Shown here: piece by piece, positions 6,555 to 13,526 of the stretch
Numbering within the stretch: the stretch's first letter is position 1
Layout: the number at the start of each line of letters is the position of its first letter
Source of the DNA: CAZMYO01 sp964570525
Lineage (GTDB): Bacteria; Patescibacteriota; Patescibacteriia; Magasanikbacterales; GWA2-37-8
Direction: 5' to 3'
Length of the DNA stretch: 19,148 bases
NCBI GenBank assembly: GCA_964570525.1
Contig: CAZMYO010000006.1
Span: 1 to 19,148, forward strand
Translations under genes and position numbers: made by a program
The notes under the pieces: model-generated
Database searches by the model: none
The model's input: the letters and a program-made list of their open reading frames with translations, nothing else
Told to the model about the DNA's origin: nothing

Positions 6555-7403
6555 ATGAAAATACTTATTATCGGCAATGGCTATCTAGGAAAACGCTGCC
6601 ACGATGCTTGGCCGGATTCGGTTGTGGCGGAAGGACGCATTCACACGGTTGATGACGCACTTCTTCTTCTCAACAAACATAATCCCGACGCGGTTTTAAA
6701 CGCCGCCGGCGTTGTGGGAAAACCAAACGTGGATTGGTGTGAAACGCACGAGCTTGAAACCGTTCGAGGCAATACTATTTTGCCGCTCTTAATCGCCGAA
6801 GCCTGCCGTGAGAAAAATGTTTATTTGTTCCATATTGGCACCGGCTGTGTTTATTACGGCTACGCTGCCGATCCCCGTGGTTGGAAAGAAACTGATCCGG
6901 CAAATCCCTCGGCCGTTTATACGCGCTGTAAATATGCCGCCGATCTCGCGCTTGCGACACTTCCCCTGGTCGGCATTGCCCGTATTCGCATGCCTATTGA
7001 TTATTTTCCGGTAGCCGCCAATCTCATAGATAAATTAGCTTCTTACGCCAAAGTGGCTGATGTTATCAATAGCGCTACGGTGGTGGAAGACATGATTCAA
7101 GTTTTTCGCGAGCTTATAGAGAAACAAGCCGAAGGAATTTTTCATGTTACTAATCCCGGAGTCATTAGTCACCGGGAAATTATGGCGCTCTACGAGAAGC
7201 TGGTAGATCCAACGCATACGAATGAATGGATTAGTGATAAAGATTTGGTCATCCAAGGATTAGTCAAAAAGACTCGCTCTAACAACATTCTGCAATCAGA
7301 AAATCTTCCCCAATTTGGCATCACCATGCGTCCCATTCACGAAGCGGTGCGCGATACCATGGAGAAGTACGCGGCGTATAAGCGAAGCTTGAAAAAAAAA
7401 TAA
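6555..7403 (+). CDS. RmlD-superfamily sugar reductase resembling plant/viral NRS/ER (3,5-epimerase/4-reductase)
   Basis: A 282-residue SDR of the RmlD group with the NAD(P) motif GNGYLG (7-12). It departs from ordinary RmlD. NAAGVVGKPNVDWCETHELET (49-69), IGTGCVYYG, RMPI near 145, NPGVISHREIMALYE (200-214) and TRSNN (240-244) closely follow the plant nucleotide-rhamnose synthase/epimerase-reductase, UER1, and the C-terminal half of RHM, as I remember them. Giant viruses use a similar enzyme. Catalytic Y122xxxK126 is present. C98 and K160 align with the cysteine and lysine (C115 and K183 in Arabidopsis, from memory) assigned to the epimerase step. No rmlC is present in the window, which fits a bifunctional enzyme taking the RmlB product to a rhamnose-type sugar. 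The next gene starts one base after its stop. Family and motifs are seen; bifunctionality is inferred. Confidence 0.8.
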   Translation: MKILIIGNGYLGKRCHDAWPDSVVAEGRIHTVDDALLLLNKHNPDAVLNAAGVVGKPNVDWCETHELETVRGNTILPLLIAEACREKNVYLFHIGTGCVYYGYAADPRGWKETDPANPSAVYTRCKYAADLALATLPLVGIARIRMPIDYFPVAANLIDKLASYAKVADVINSATVVEDMIQVFRELIEKQAEGIFHVTNPGVISHREIMALYEKLVDPTHTNEWISDKDLVIQGLVKKTRSNNILQSENLPQFGITMRPIHEAVRDTMEKYAAYKRSLKKK

Positions 7404-7404
7404 T

Positions 7405-8481
7405 ATGTCCGAGAACATTCTAAACAATCTTGCCGAAATAAAAAAGCTGGACTCCCAAAATATGCTGGGCAGCCTGGAGTCGTTGGGCTATCAAGTAGAA
7501 GAAATTCAAGGCAACGCCCAAAAGCTTAAATTGCCAGCCGCGTATAAAAATGTCAAAAATATTGTCGTACTTGGCATGGGCGGTTCCACGCTTGGCGCTC
7601 ATGTCATCAAATCTCTTTTTTGGGGGGAGTTAAAAGTACCTCTGGAGATAATAAACGGGTACCACATTCCGAGGTTTGTGGATGCCAAAACACTCGTAAT
7701 TGCTTCCAGCTATTCCGGCACGACCGAAGAGCCAATTGCCGCGCTGAAGGAAGCCGAAAAATGTAAGGCGAAACTCATGATTATTACTTCCGGCGGCACG
7801 CTCGCTGAACTTGCCAAGCGCAAAAAGATTCCCGCTTTAGTTTTTACGACAAAAAATAACCCCTGCGGTTCTCCTCGCATGGGTCTTGGTTATTCCATCA
7901 TTGGCCAAATGATTTTGTTTTCTAAGGCCGGTCTTTTGCCGGTATCCGCTGCCGATCTGGATGCCTTTCAGCGCACGCTTGGTAAATATCAGCAACAATT
8001 TGGGGTGCGCGCTCTCGCAGATAAAAATTTAGCCAAACAAATTGCTCTCCAAACTAGGGGAAAGAGCGTTTGGTACGCGGGGGCGGAACACCTCTCTGGC
8101 AATGCCCACATTGCCGCCAACCAGATGAACGAAAACGCCAAGCGATTTGCCGGATTTTTTCTTATTCCCGAACTCAACCATCATTTAATGGAAGGAATGC
8201 TGCAGCCGAAGAGCAACAAAGACGCGCTTTTATTCGTACTCATTGAGTCGGGTTTATATGATAAGCGCGTTCAGAAACGTTTTGAGATAACCAAAAATAT
8301 TTTGGGTAAAAATGGTATTCCCCACATGAGCTATGTTTGTCAGGAAAAAACGAAGCTGGGGCAGATGGGAGAGCTGTTGCTCTTAAGCAGTTACACGAGC
8401 TACTATTCGGCGCTTTTAGAAGGTATTGACCCAACCGCCATTCCGTTTGTTGATTTCTTTAAGGAACAACTTGATAAATGA
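7405..8481 (+). CDS. Bifunctional phosphoglucose/phosphomannose isomerase
   Basis: A 358-residue SIS-fold isomerase of the PGI/PMI type known from archaea and some bacteria, linking fructose-6-P with glucose-6-P and mannose-6-P in the cytoplasm. N-terminal SIS domain: VVLGMGGSTLGAHV (54-67) and ASSYSGTTEEP (100-110). R158 lies in SPRMGLG. E243 in NENAKR and H259 in ELNHH are 16 residues apart, the same spacing as E203/H219 in the Pyrobaculum enzyme (from memory). K353 near the C-terminus completes the likely active site. It starts one base after the NRS/ER stop, so translational coupling is likely. Its place in the locus suggests feeding hexose phosphate to RmlA and possibly to mannose-derived sugars. 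The phosphomutase needed to reach glucose-1-P is not here. Confidence 0.9.
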   Translation: MSENILNNLAEIKKLDSQNMLGSLESLGYQVEEIQGNAQKLKLPAAYKNVKNIVVLGMGGSTLGAHVIKSLFWGELKVPLEIINGYHIPRFVDAKTLVIASSYSGTTEEPIAALKEAEKCKAKLMIITSGGTLAELAKRKKIPALVFTTKNNPCGSPRMGLGYSIIGQMILFSKAGLLPVSAADLDAFQRTLGKYQQQFGVRALADKNLAKQIALQTRGKSVWYAGAEHLSGNAHIAANQMNENAKRFAGFFLIPELNHHLMEGMLQPKSNKDALLFVLIESGLYDKRVQKRFEITKNILGKNGIPHMSYVCQEKTKLGQMGELLLLSSYTSYYSALLEGIDPTAIPFVDFFKEQLDK

Positions 8482-8494
8482 AGCTATAAGTCTG

Positions 8495-8558
8495 TAAGCA
8501 GAGTAGGCAGATTAGGCACGCTTACTTGCTTACAAGCTTACTCTGCTTAATCTGCTGT
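8495..8558. repeat. Iterated TAAGCA-type repeat with both orientations
   Basis: The left half reads TAAGCAG, AGTAGGCAG, ATTAGGCA. The right half holds the complement (GCTTACTT, GCTTACAA, GCTTACTCT, GCTTAATCT). AAGCAGAGTA (8496-8505) pairs perfectly with TACTCTGCTT (8539-8548), and GCAGATTA (8507-8514) with TAATCTGC (8548-8555). The order of arms is A-B...A'-B', so both pairings cannot form one simple hairpin. It supplies the TTG-led false extension of the next gene. Confidence 0.65.
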
Positions 8559-8561
8559 ACC

Positions 8562-9377
8562 ATGGATCTTTCCGTTATCACCGTAACCTGGAATTCCGAA
8601 AAAACCATCGCCGAGCAAATCCGCTCGGTCATTTTAGGTTGTAAGGAAATTTCGTTTGAGCAATTTGTTGTTGATAACGGTTCCACCGATCAGACCACCG
8701 CTATCATTGAAAAAAATTTTTCTCATCTAAAACTCGTTAAAAAAAATATTAATACCGGTTTTAGCGCGGCGAATAACGAAGCCGCCGCGCAAAGTTCGGG
8801 AGAGTTTTTGCTCTTTCTGAATCCGGATATGCGCGTGGAAGAGGGGAGTTTGGACATTATGGCAGGCTGGATGCGGAGACACAGAGAGGTGGGAATAGCG
8901 AGTCCAAAGCTCGTAAATGAGCGGGGTGAATTTGAAGAACAAGGCAAGCCGCGGCGTTTTCCAGAATTGTGGGACCAGATCCTGGTTCTCCTTAAAATTC
9001 CCCATCTGTTTCCGCGCGTGCTCGATAAATATTTTTACAAAGATTTTAATCCCAATAAAGAACAAGAGGTAGATTCGGTGCGCGGCGCGTTTCTCCTCAT
9101 GCGTCGAGAGCTTTACCAAAAATTGGGTTTTGCTTTTGATCCCCGTTATTTTATTTGGTTTGAAGACGTGGACACTTGTCGCGAAGCCAAGCGGTTGGGG
9201 TTCAAAGTTGTGTATACGCCTGTCGTGAGCTGCGTTGATCAGGTTGGCACCAGTTTTCGACAAAGAGGTTTTATTTGGAAACAGTGGCAATTTATCCGGA
9301 GTATGGCAAAATATTTTTGGAAGTGGGGTGGCTTGTCATTGCGAGGAGCGAAGCGACGCGGCAATCACTTGGATTAG
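8562..9377 (+). CDS. Family 2 glycosyltransferase (surface glycan), C-terminus derived from a repeat
   Basis: A 271-residue GT-A fold enzyme that would add a sugar from a nucleotide donor during glycan assembly at the inner membrane face. N-terminal LSVITVTWNSEKTI; nucleotide-binding VVDNGSTDQT (36-45); DxD-type metal site LNPDM (86-90); acceptor-side WFEDVDTCREAKRLG (199-213). There is no TM segment. The start is ATG 8562; an upstream TTG in frame would add 12 residues coded by the TAAGCA repeat, unlike the family. Residues 258-271 (LSLRGAKRRGNHLD) and the stop are encoded by the 9334-9438 palindromic repeat, so the original C-terminus was probably replaced when the element inserted. The donor sugar cannot be read. 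Confidence 0.85.
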   Translation: MDLSVITVTWNSEKTIAEQIRSVILGCKEISFEQFVVDNGSTDQTTAIIEKNFSHLKLVKKNINTGFSAANNEAAAQSSGEFLLFLNPDMRVEEGSLDIMAGWMRRHREVGIASPKLVNERGEFEEQGKPRRFPELWDQILVLLKIPHLFPRVLDKYFYKDFNPNKEQEVDSVRGAFLLMRRELYQKLGFAFDPRYFIWFEDVDTCREAKRLGFKVVYTPVVSCVDQVGTSFRQRGFIWKQWQFIRSMAKYFWKWGGLSLRGAKRRGNHLD

Positions 9378-9438
9378 AGCGCTCATTAGTTAGTTTATAA
9401 GCTAGGGGATCACCACGGCCTTCGGCCTCGTGATGACA
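9334..9438. repeat. 105-bp palindromic repeat of the TGTCATTGCGAGGAGC type
   Basis: The left end is TGTCATTGCGAGGAGCGAAG... to GCAATC (9334-9366). The right end, read from 9438 on the minus strand, is TGTCATCACGAGGCCGAAGG... to GATCCC. The two share TGTCAT, CGAGG, CGAAG and ATC at matching places, so the whole is an imperfect inverted repeat with a 35 to 40-base centre containing GAGCGCTC. This type of repeat is widespread in unrelated bacterial genomes. It overlaps the end of the first glycosyltransferase gene and stops 9 bases before the second. Confidence 0.85.
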
Positions 9439-9447
9439 CATTAAAAT

Positions 9448-10470
9448 ATGTCTAAATTATCCGTCAACCTCGTCACCTGGAATAGCTCAAAATACCTCTT
9501 TTATTTATTCGATTCCCTGCGTAAACAAACCTATCGCGACTGGGAACTCTTGGTTATCGATAATTACTCTTCGGACGATACCCTTCAAATACTCAAAAAA
9601 GAGCTGAATAACTTTAGTGTTCAATGGAGAATTATTGAAAATAAAGAAAACAAAGGATTCGCCGGCGCTCACAATCAAGGTTTTAAAGAAACAGCCGGCG
9701 AGTACGCGCTCCTTCTTAACCCGGATATGGTCATAGCGCCCGATTGTTTTGAGAAACTGGTCGACTTCGCCGACCTTAACCCAGACGCCGCCGTAGTGGC
9801 CCCACGGCTCATGCGTTGGGATTTTAGCAAGGCTCCAACTGACGCGGCATGCACTAATATAATTGATTCGTTAGGATTAAAATTATTAAGAAGTAGGCGA
9901 GTGGTAGAAATTGGAGCCGGGGAGGAGTGGGCAAGTAAAACCGAGTCGGCACTGGAAGTTTTTGGTGTTTCCGGTACCATGCCGCTTTTCCGTCGTTCTA
10001 TCCTGGAGGCCGTACAATTTTCCGATGGGAGCATTTTCGATGAAACTTATCATTCTTACAAGGAAGATGTGGATTTAGCCTTCCGATTGCGCTCCGCTGG
10101 TTACAGAGCCCATGTGGTGCCATCGGTCGTTGCTTACCACGATCGCTCTGCAGTGGGGTCGAGTGATCTAAGTGATCTGGCGGCAGTCGAAAACAAGACC
10201 CAGCAAGCAGGGTTTATCAAATACCATAGCTATAAAAATCATTTGGCGACACTCTACAAAAACGAGTATTGGCAGAACTTTCTTCTTGATTTTCCTTGGA
10301 TTATATGGTATGAAACCAAGAAGCTGATCTACTTCCTGCTGTTTGATCGGCCGGTCTTGGCTGGCCTTAAAGAGATTTGGCTGAAGAGAGCGGAATTAAA
10401 AGCTAAAAGATTAAAGATTAAAAATACCAGAAAAATTGAATGGAGGGAGTTGCGAAAGTGGTGGAGGTAA
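9448..10470 (+). CDS. Family 2 glycosyltransferase (rhamnosyltransferase-like)
   Basis: A 340-residue GT-A enzyme. LSVNLVTWNSSKYL at the N-terminus, VIDNYSSDDT (36-45), NKGFAGAHNQGF (68-79), metal site LNPDM (90-94), and YKEDVDLAFRLRSAGYR (204-220) followed by H231 in AYHDR. A hydrophobic amphipathic stretch (about 278-300) and a very basic C-terminus (about 313-340) suggest peripheral binding to the membrane. It begins 9 bases after the repeat at 9334-9438 and ends 9 bases before the next glycosyltransferase. The GGAGG at the end of this gene lies about 12 bases before that next ATG and may act as its Shine-Dalgarno. Donor and acceptor are unknown; rhamnose is plausible from the locus. Confidence 0.88.
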   Translation: MSKLSVNLVTWNSSKYLFYLFDSLRKQTYRDWELLVIDNYSSDDTLQILKKELNNFSVQWRIIENKENKGFAGAHNQGFKETAGEYALLLNPDMVIAPDCFEKLVDFADLNPDAAVVAPRLMRWDFSKAPTDAACTNIIDSLGLKLLRSRRVVEIGAGEEWASKTESALEVFGVSGTMPLFRRSILEAVQFSDGSIFDETYHSYKEDVDLAFRLRSAGYRAHVVPSVVAYHDRSAVGSSDLSDLAAVENKTQQAGFIKYHSYKNHLATLYKNEYWQNFLLDFPWIIWYETKKLIYFLLFDRPVLAGLKEIWLKRAELKAKRLKIKNTRKIEWRELRKWWR

Positions 10471-10479
10471 GAAAACGAT

Positions 10480-11319
10480 ATGAAAGACATCAACATCGTA
10501 TTCCTTAATTATTTCTCCCGGGAGGACATTCTCCGCGCGGTTGAATCCACGGTGAAAGATATTGCCGCCGGGCCAAACAGCGTCCAGCTTACGGTTGTAG
10601 ATAATTCCAACAACGAAGATAGCCTGGGAAAATATTTATACCAAAAATTTCCCCAAGTTAAATATATCAATACCCGGAAAAATATTGGTTTTGGACGGGG
10701 AAACGCCTTGGGGTTTCAAGCTACGCCCGCGCGTTATTATTTTGCTTTGAACCGCGACACCATCATTCCGGAAAATTCGCGCACCATCGAACGTTTAGTT
10801 AATTTTATGGACGCGCACCCTAAGATCGGCTGCATCGGCCCCAAGCTCGTGAATATGGACGAAACCATTCAATATGCCTGCTACCGTTTTGATCTTCCTT
10901 CTATCCTTATAAAGCCCCTCAAACAAATCAACTGGGACGAGCGTTACCGCTGGGTGAAGAAGTATACCGATCGGCTCCTCATGAAAGATTTTGATCATAA
11001 CGAAACGAGACCAGTCGACTGGGTGCTTGGCGCCGCTATGATGGTGCGCCAGGAAGTAGTAAATGAAATTGGTTGGTTTGACGAGCGTTATTTTATGTAT
11101 TTGGAGGATTGCGACTGGTGTAAAGCCATGTGGGAAAAGGGCTGGCCGGTGTACTACGTTCACGATATCATTATCAAACATCGCTACGCCCGGGATTCGG
11201 CGAAAGTCCCCGGCCTCTTTCGGGCGCTTATTAAAAACAAACTCGCGCGCATCCATTTGGCGAGCTGGCTCAAGTATATGTGGAAATGGCGCGGAACTCA
11301 CAAATATTATGTCCAGTAA
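10480..11319 (+). CDS. Family 2 glycosyltransferase
   Basis: A 279-residue GT-A enzyme: INIVFLNYFSREDI, VVDNSNNEDSL (39-49), NIGFGRGNALGF (68-79). The metal-site motif reads ALNRDT (89-94) where its neighbours have LNPD; the aspartate is kept. The acceptor region is YLEDCDWCKAMWEKGW (207-222), then H234. The C-terminal end is Trp/Lys-rich (WLKYMWKWRGTHKYY) and may touch the membrane. Its stop lies inside the next gene, which begins 11 bases earlier at 11309, so the pair is likely translationally coupled. Confidence 0.88.
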   Translation: MKDINIVFLNYFSREDILRAVESTVKDIAAGPNSVQLTVVDNSNNEDSLGKYLYQKFPQVKYINTRKNIGFGRGNALGFQATPARYYFALNRDTIIPENSRTIERLVNFMDAHPKIGCIGPKLVNMDETIQYACYRFDLPSILIKPLKQINWDERYRWVKKYTDRLLMKDFDHNETRPVDWVLGAAMMVRQEVVNEIGWFDERYFMYLEDCDWCKAMWEKGWPVYYVHDIIIKHRYARDSAKVPGLFRALIKNKLARIHLASWLKYMWKWRGTHKYYVQ

Positions 11320-12424
11320 TTTCGAGCCAGCCGTACTTCCCAAAGTAGCCATTATTTATTTGTCGTATCACTCGGAGCCATATTGGAACCTAGTGTTGCC
11401 GGCTTTAGAGAAACTTGATTATCCCAAAGATCGCCTGGAACTTATTATCGTAGACAATGTTCATCCGGAGCATGGTTCATCCAGCGTATTTTTGGAGAAG
11501 GAGATTCTGCCGTTATCGGGAAATAGTTTACCGCTAATCACTCTACTTACTCAAAATACCAATCTTGGCTTTGCTAAAGGCAACAGCGTCGGCATGCAAA
11601 AAGCGCTGGAGCACGGCTCCTCGTACGTATATCTTCATAATCAAGATGGATTCATGGATTCGGAGTGCCTGCGTCATTTGGTGGAAGCTATGGAGGAAGA
11701 TAAAACCATCGGCGCCGCGCAGTCGCTCGTCATGCTCTATCCGGAGATCGAGCTCATCAACAGCGCCGGCAACGCTCTCAATTATCTCGGGTTCGGTTAT
11801 TGTAATTATTATAAAAAAAGAAAAGCCGATGTTACGTTCCGTGAAATCACGGACATTGGCTACGCGAGCGGCGCCTCGCTACTACTGCGAGCCGACCTCG
11901 TTCAAAAGCACGGCGGCTTGGACGAAGATTTTATAAGCTATCACGAAGACCTGGAATATTCGCTGCGTTTAAAATCTTTGGGTTATAAAATTAAATTGGT
12001 AAGTGCGGCGGTTTTTTTTCACGAGTACAGCTTCAATCGTAACAAAGATAAATATTATTTAATGGAGCGCAACCGTTTTGCCACGCTTCTTTTGTACTAT
12101 AAATGGGGGACATTACTCCTCATTTTGCCGATGGCTTTGCTTATGGAAATCGGACTGCTCTTTTTTTCCGCGAGGCAAGGCTGGCTGAAAGAAAAACTGC
12201 GCTCCTACAAATATTGGTTGAAAACCTCTCACTGGCAACACTGGCTGCAGAAGCGAAAATTTATTCAAAAGCAGCGAATTATTTCTGATAGAAAACTTCT
12301 TGACAGCGCCGTTGGCACAGTTGAGTTTGGGGAGGAGAACATAACCAATCCGGTACTTAAACATATCGCCAACCCGCTTATGCGGATATATTGGTTGATT
12401 GTTAAAAACGTTATGATTTGGTAA
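11309..12424 (+). CDS. Family 2 glycosyltransferase with C-terminal membrane segment
   Basis: A 371-residue GT-A enzyme. VAIIYLSYHSEPYW (13-26), IIVDNVHPEHGSS (46-58), NTNLGFAKGNSVGM (83-96). The metal-site motif is HNQDG (110-114), a variant also seen among rhamnosyltransferase-like GT2 proteins as NQD. YHEDLEYSLRLKSLGYK (211-227) and H238 follow. One TM segment spans about 258-287, then a basic tail. The open frame extends upstream to 11063, but that part only shadows the previous gene; ATG 11309 gives a normal N-terminus. RmlA follows 13 bases after the stop. Confidence 0.87.
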   Translation: MSSNFEPAVLPKVAIIYLSYHSEPYWNLVLPALEKLDYPKDRLELIIVDNVHPEHGSSSVFLEKEILPLSGNSLPLITLLTQNTNLGFAKGNSVGMQKALEHGSSYVYLHNQDGFMDSECLRHLVEAMEEDKTIGAAQSLVMLYPEIELINSAGNALNYLGFGYCNYYKKRKADVTFREITDIGYASGASLLLRADLVQKHGGLDEDFISYHEDLEYSLRLKSLGYKIKLVSAAVFFHEYSFNRNKDKYYLMERNRFATLLLYYKWGTLLLILPMALLMEIGLLFFSARQGWLKEKLRSYKYWLKTSHWQHWLQKRKFIQKQRIISDRKLLDSAVGTVEFGEENITNPVLKHIANPLMRIYWLIVKNVMIW

Positions 12425-12437
12425 AATACTGGTTCGT

Positions 12438-13520
12438 ATGCCCATTAAAAAAGCCATCCTCACCGGTGGGGGGCGAGCTACGCGTCTCCGGCCCATCACC
12501 ACCACTATCAATAAACACTTAATTCCGCTGGCTAACCAGCCGATGATTTTTTACGCTATTCAAAAAGCGGTTGAGGCCGGTATCACGGAAATTTTTATCA
12601 ACACCAATCCGGAAGAAACAGAACTCCCAAAAGTGGTGGGAGACGGCAGTCGCTGGGGAGTAACCATAAAATATTTTGTTCAGGAAGGCGGACCGCAAGG
12701 AATCGCGCATGTGGTAAAATGCGCCGAAAAATTTATCGGTAGTGATCCGTTTTTGTTTTACTTGTCGGATAACATTATTCTTGGCAGTCTCCGGCCGCTG
12801 CTTCAGGAATTTGAGGAGCAAAAGTATGATTGTTTATTGGCTTTTTCTAAAGTATCGGATCCAGAACGTTTTGGCGTGCCTGTTTTTGACGCTGAACGGA
12901 AACTAGTGGACGTGGTTGAAAAGCCGGCGAATCCTCCCAACAATTTAGCAGTTACCGGCATTTATCTATACGGCCCAAAAGTTTTTTTTGAGGCGTTTGA
13001 CCACATCCAAAAAAGCGCGCGGGGAGAGTTCGAAATCTCCGACATCCATTCGTATTTTTTAAAAAATGGGTTTACCGTGGGCTGGAAAGAAATTACCGGC
13101 TGGTGGAAGGACACCGGCAAACCAAGCGATTTGATAGCGGCCAACAAGCTCCTCCTCGATGAACTGCCGCCGGAAAAATTTCAGCTTCATGAAAGCGAAG
13201 GCAGGGCGGCTCTCCAAGGCAATGTTCATATCGGCAAAGGCACCGCAATTGGTAATAACGTAAAACTCACGGGGCCGGTGCTTATTGGAGAAGACTGCGT
13301 GCTTGACAACTGTATCGTCGGGCCGTATGTTACCGTTGGAGTTGGTACTACCATAAAAAATGCTCACATCGAAGATTCTATCATTTTTTCTCGCTGCACC
13401 ATTGAATCACCACTTAAAATTTATGGTAGTATCGTTGGCGAGCGAGCGGTAATTGTTCCTAACAATAGTGACGATCACCACCGTCTTATTCTTGGTGACT
13501 ACACCATAATTGAAACTTGA
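12438..13520 (+). CDS. rmlA: Glucose-1-phosphate thymidylyltransferase, long form (RmlA-like)
   Basis: A 360-residue sugar-phosphate nucleotidyltransferase making dTDP-glucose (or UDP-glucose) from glucose-1-P. The N-terminal catalytic domain has LTGGGRATRLRPIT (8-21), an Ala in place of the common Gly-Thr pattern. It also has NKHLIPLANQPMI (25-37), GPQGIAH (85-91), LSDNI with metal-binding D111, and VEKPANPP (160-167). TGIYLY and GWWKDTGKPSDL (221-232) complete it. Residues about 258-345 are left-handed beta-helix hexapeptide repeats (GNVHIGKGTAIGNN, VLIGEDCVLDNCIVG), which mark the long form rather than the 290-residue RmlA. It starts the pathway that RmlB continues, although it sits last in the locus. 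Nucleotide choice (dTTP or UTP) cannot be settled from motifs. Confidence 0.88.
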   Translation: MPIKKAILTGGGRATRLRPITTTINKHLIPLANQPMIFYAIQKAVEAGITEIFINTNPEETELPKVVGDGSRWGVTIKYFVQEGGPQGIAHVVKCAEKFIGSDPFLFYLSDNIILGSLRPLLQEFEEQKYDCLLAFSKVSDPERFGVPVFDAERKLVDVVEKPANPPNNLAVTGIYLYGPKVFFEAFDHIQKSARGEFEISDIHSYFLKNGFTVGWKEITGWWKDTGKPSDLIAANKLLLDELPPEKFQLHESEGRAALQGNVHIGKGTAIGNNVKLTGPVLIGEDCVLDNCIVGPYVTVGVGTTIKNAHIEDSIIFSRCTIESPLKIYGSIVGERAVIVPNNSDDHHRLILGDYTIIET

Positions 13521-13526
13521 AGCTAT

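Noticed and set aside
8727..9290. 187-codon minus-strand open frame
   Set aside because: It lies fully inside a well-supported glycosyltransferase gene and shows no family motif or start signals of its own.
11063..11308. Upstream extension of the fourth glycosyltransferase
   Set aside because: It overlaps the previous gene in another frame and its 82 residues do not resemble a GT2 N-terminus; ATG 11309 does.
10795..11352. 185-codon minus-strand open frame
   Set aside because: It is antisense to two overlapping glycosyltransferase genes with clear motifs; no independent support.
12397..12427. Possible promoter TTGTTA-17-TAAAAT just before rmlA
   Set aside because: It sits in the coding end of the previous gene, would give an almost leaderless message, and the operon does not require it.
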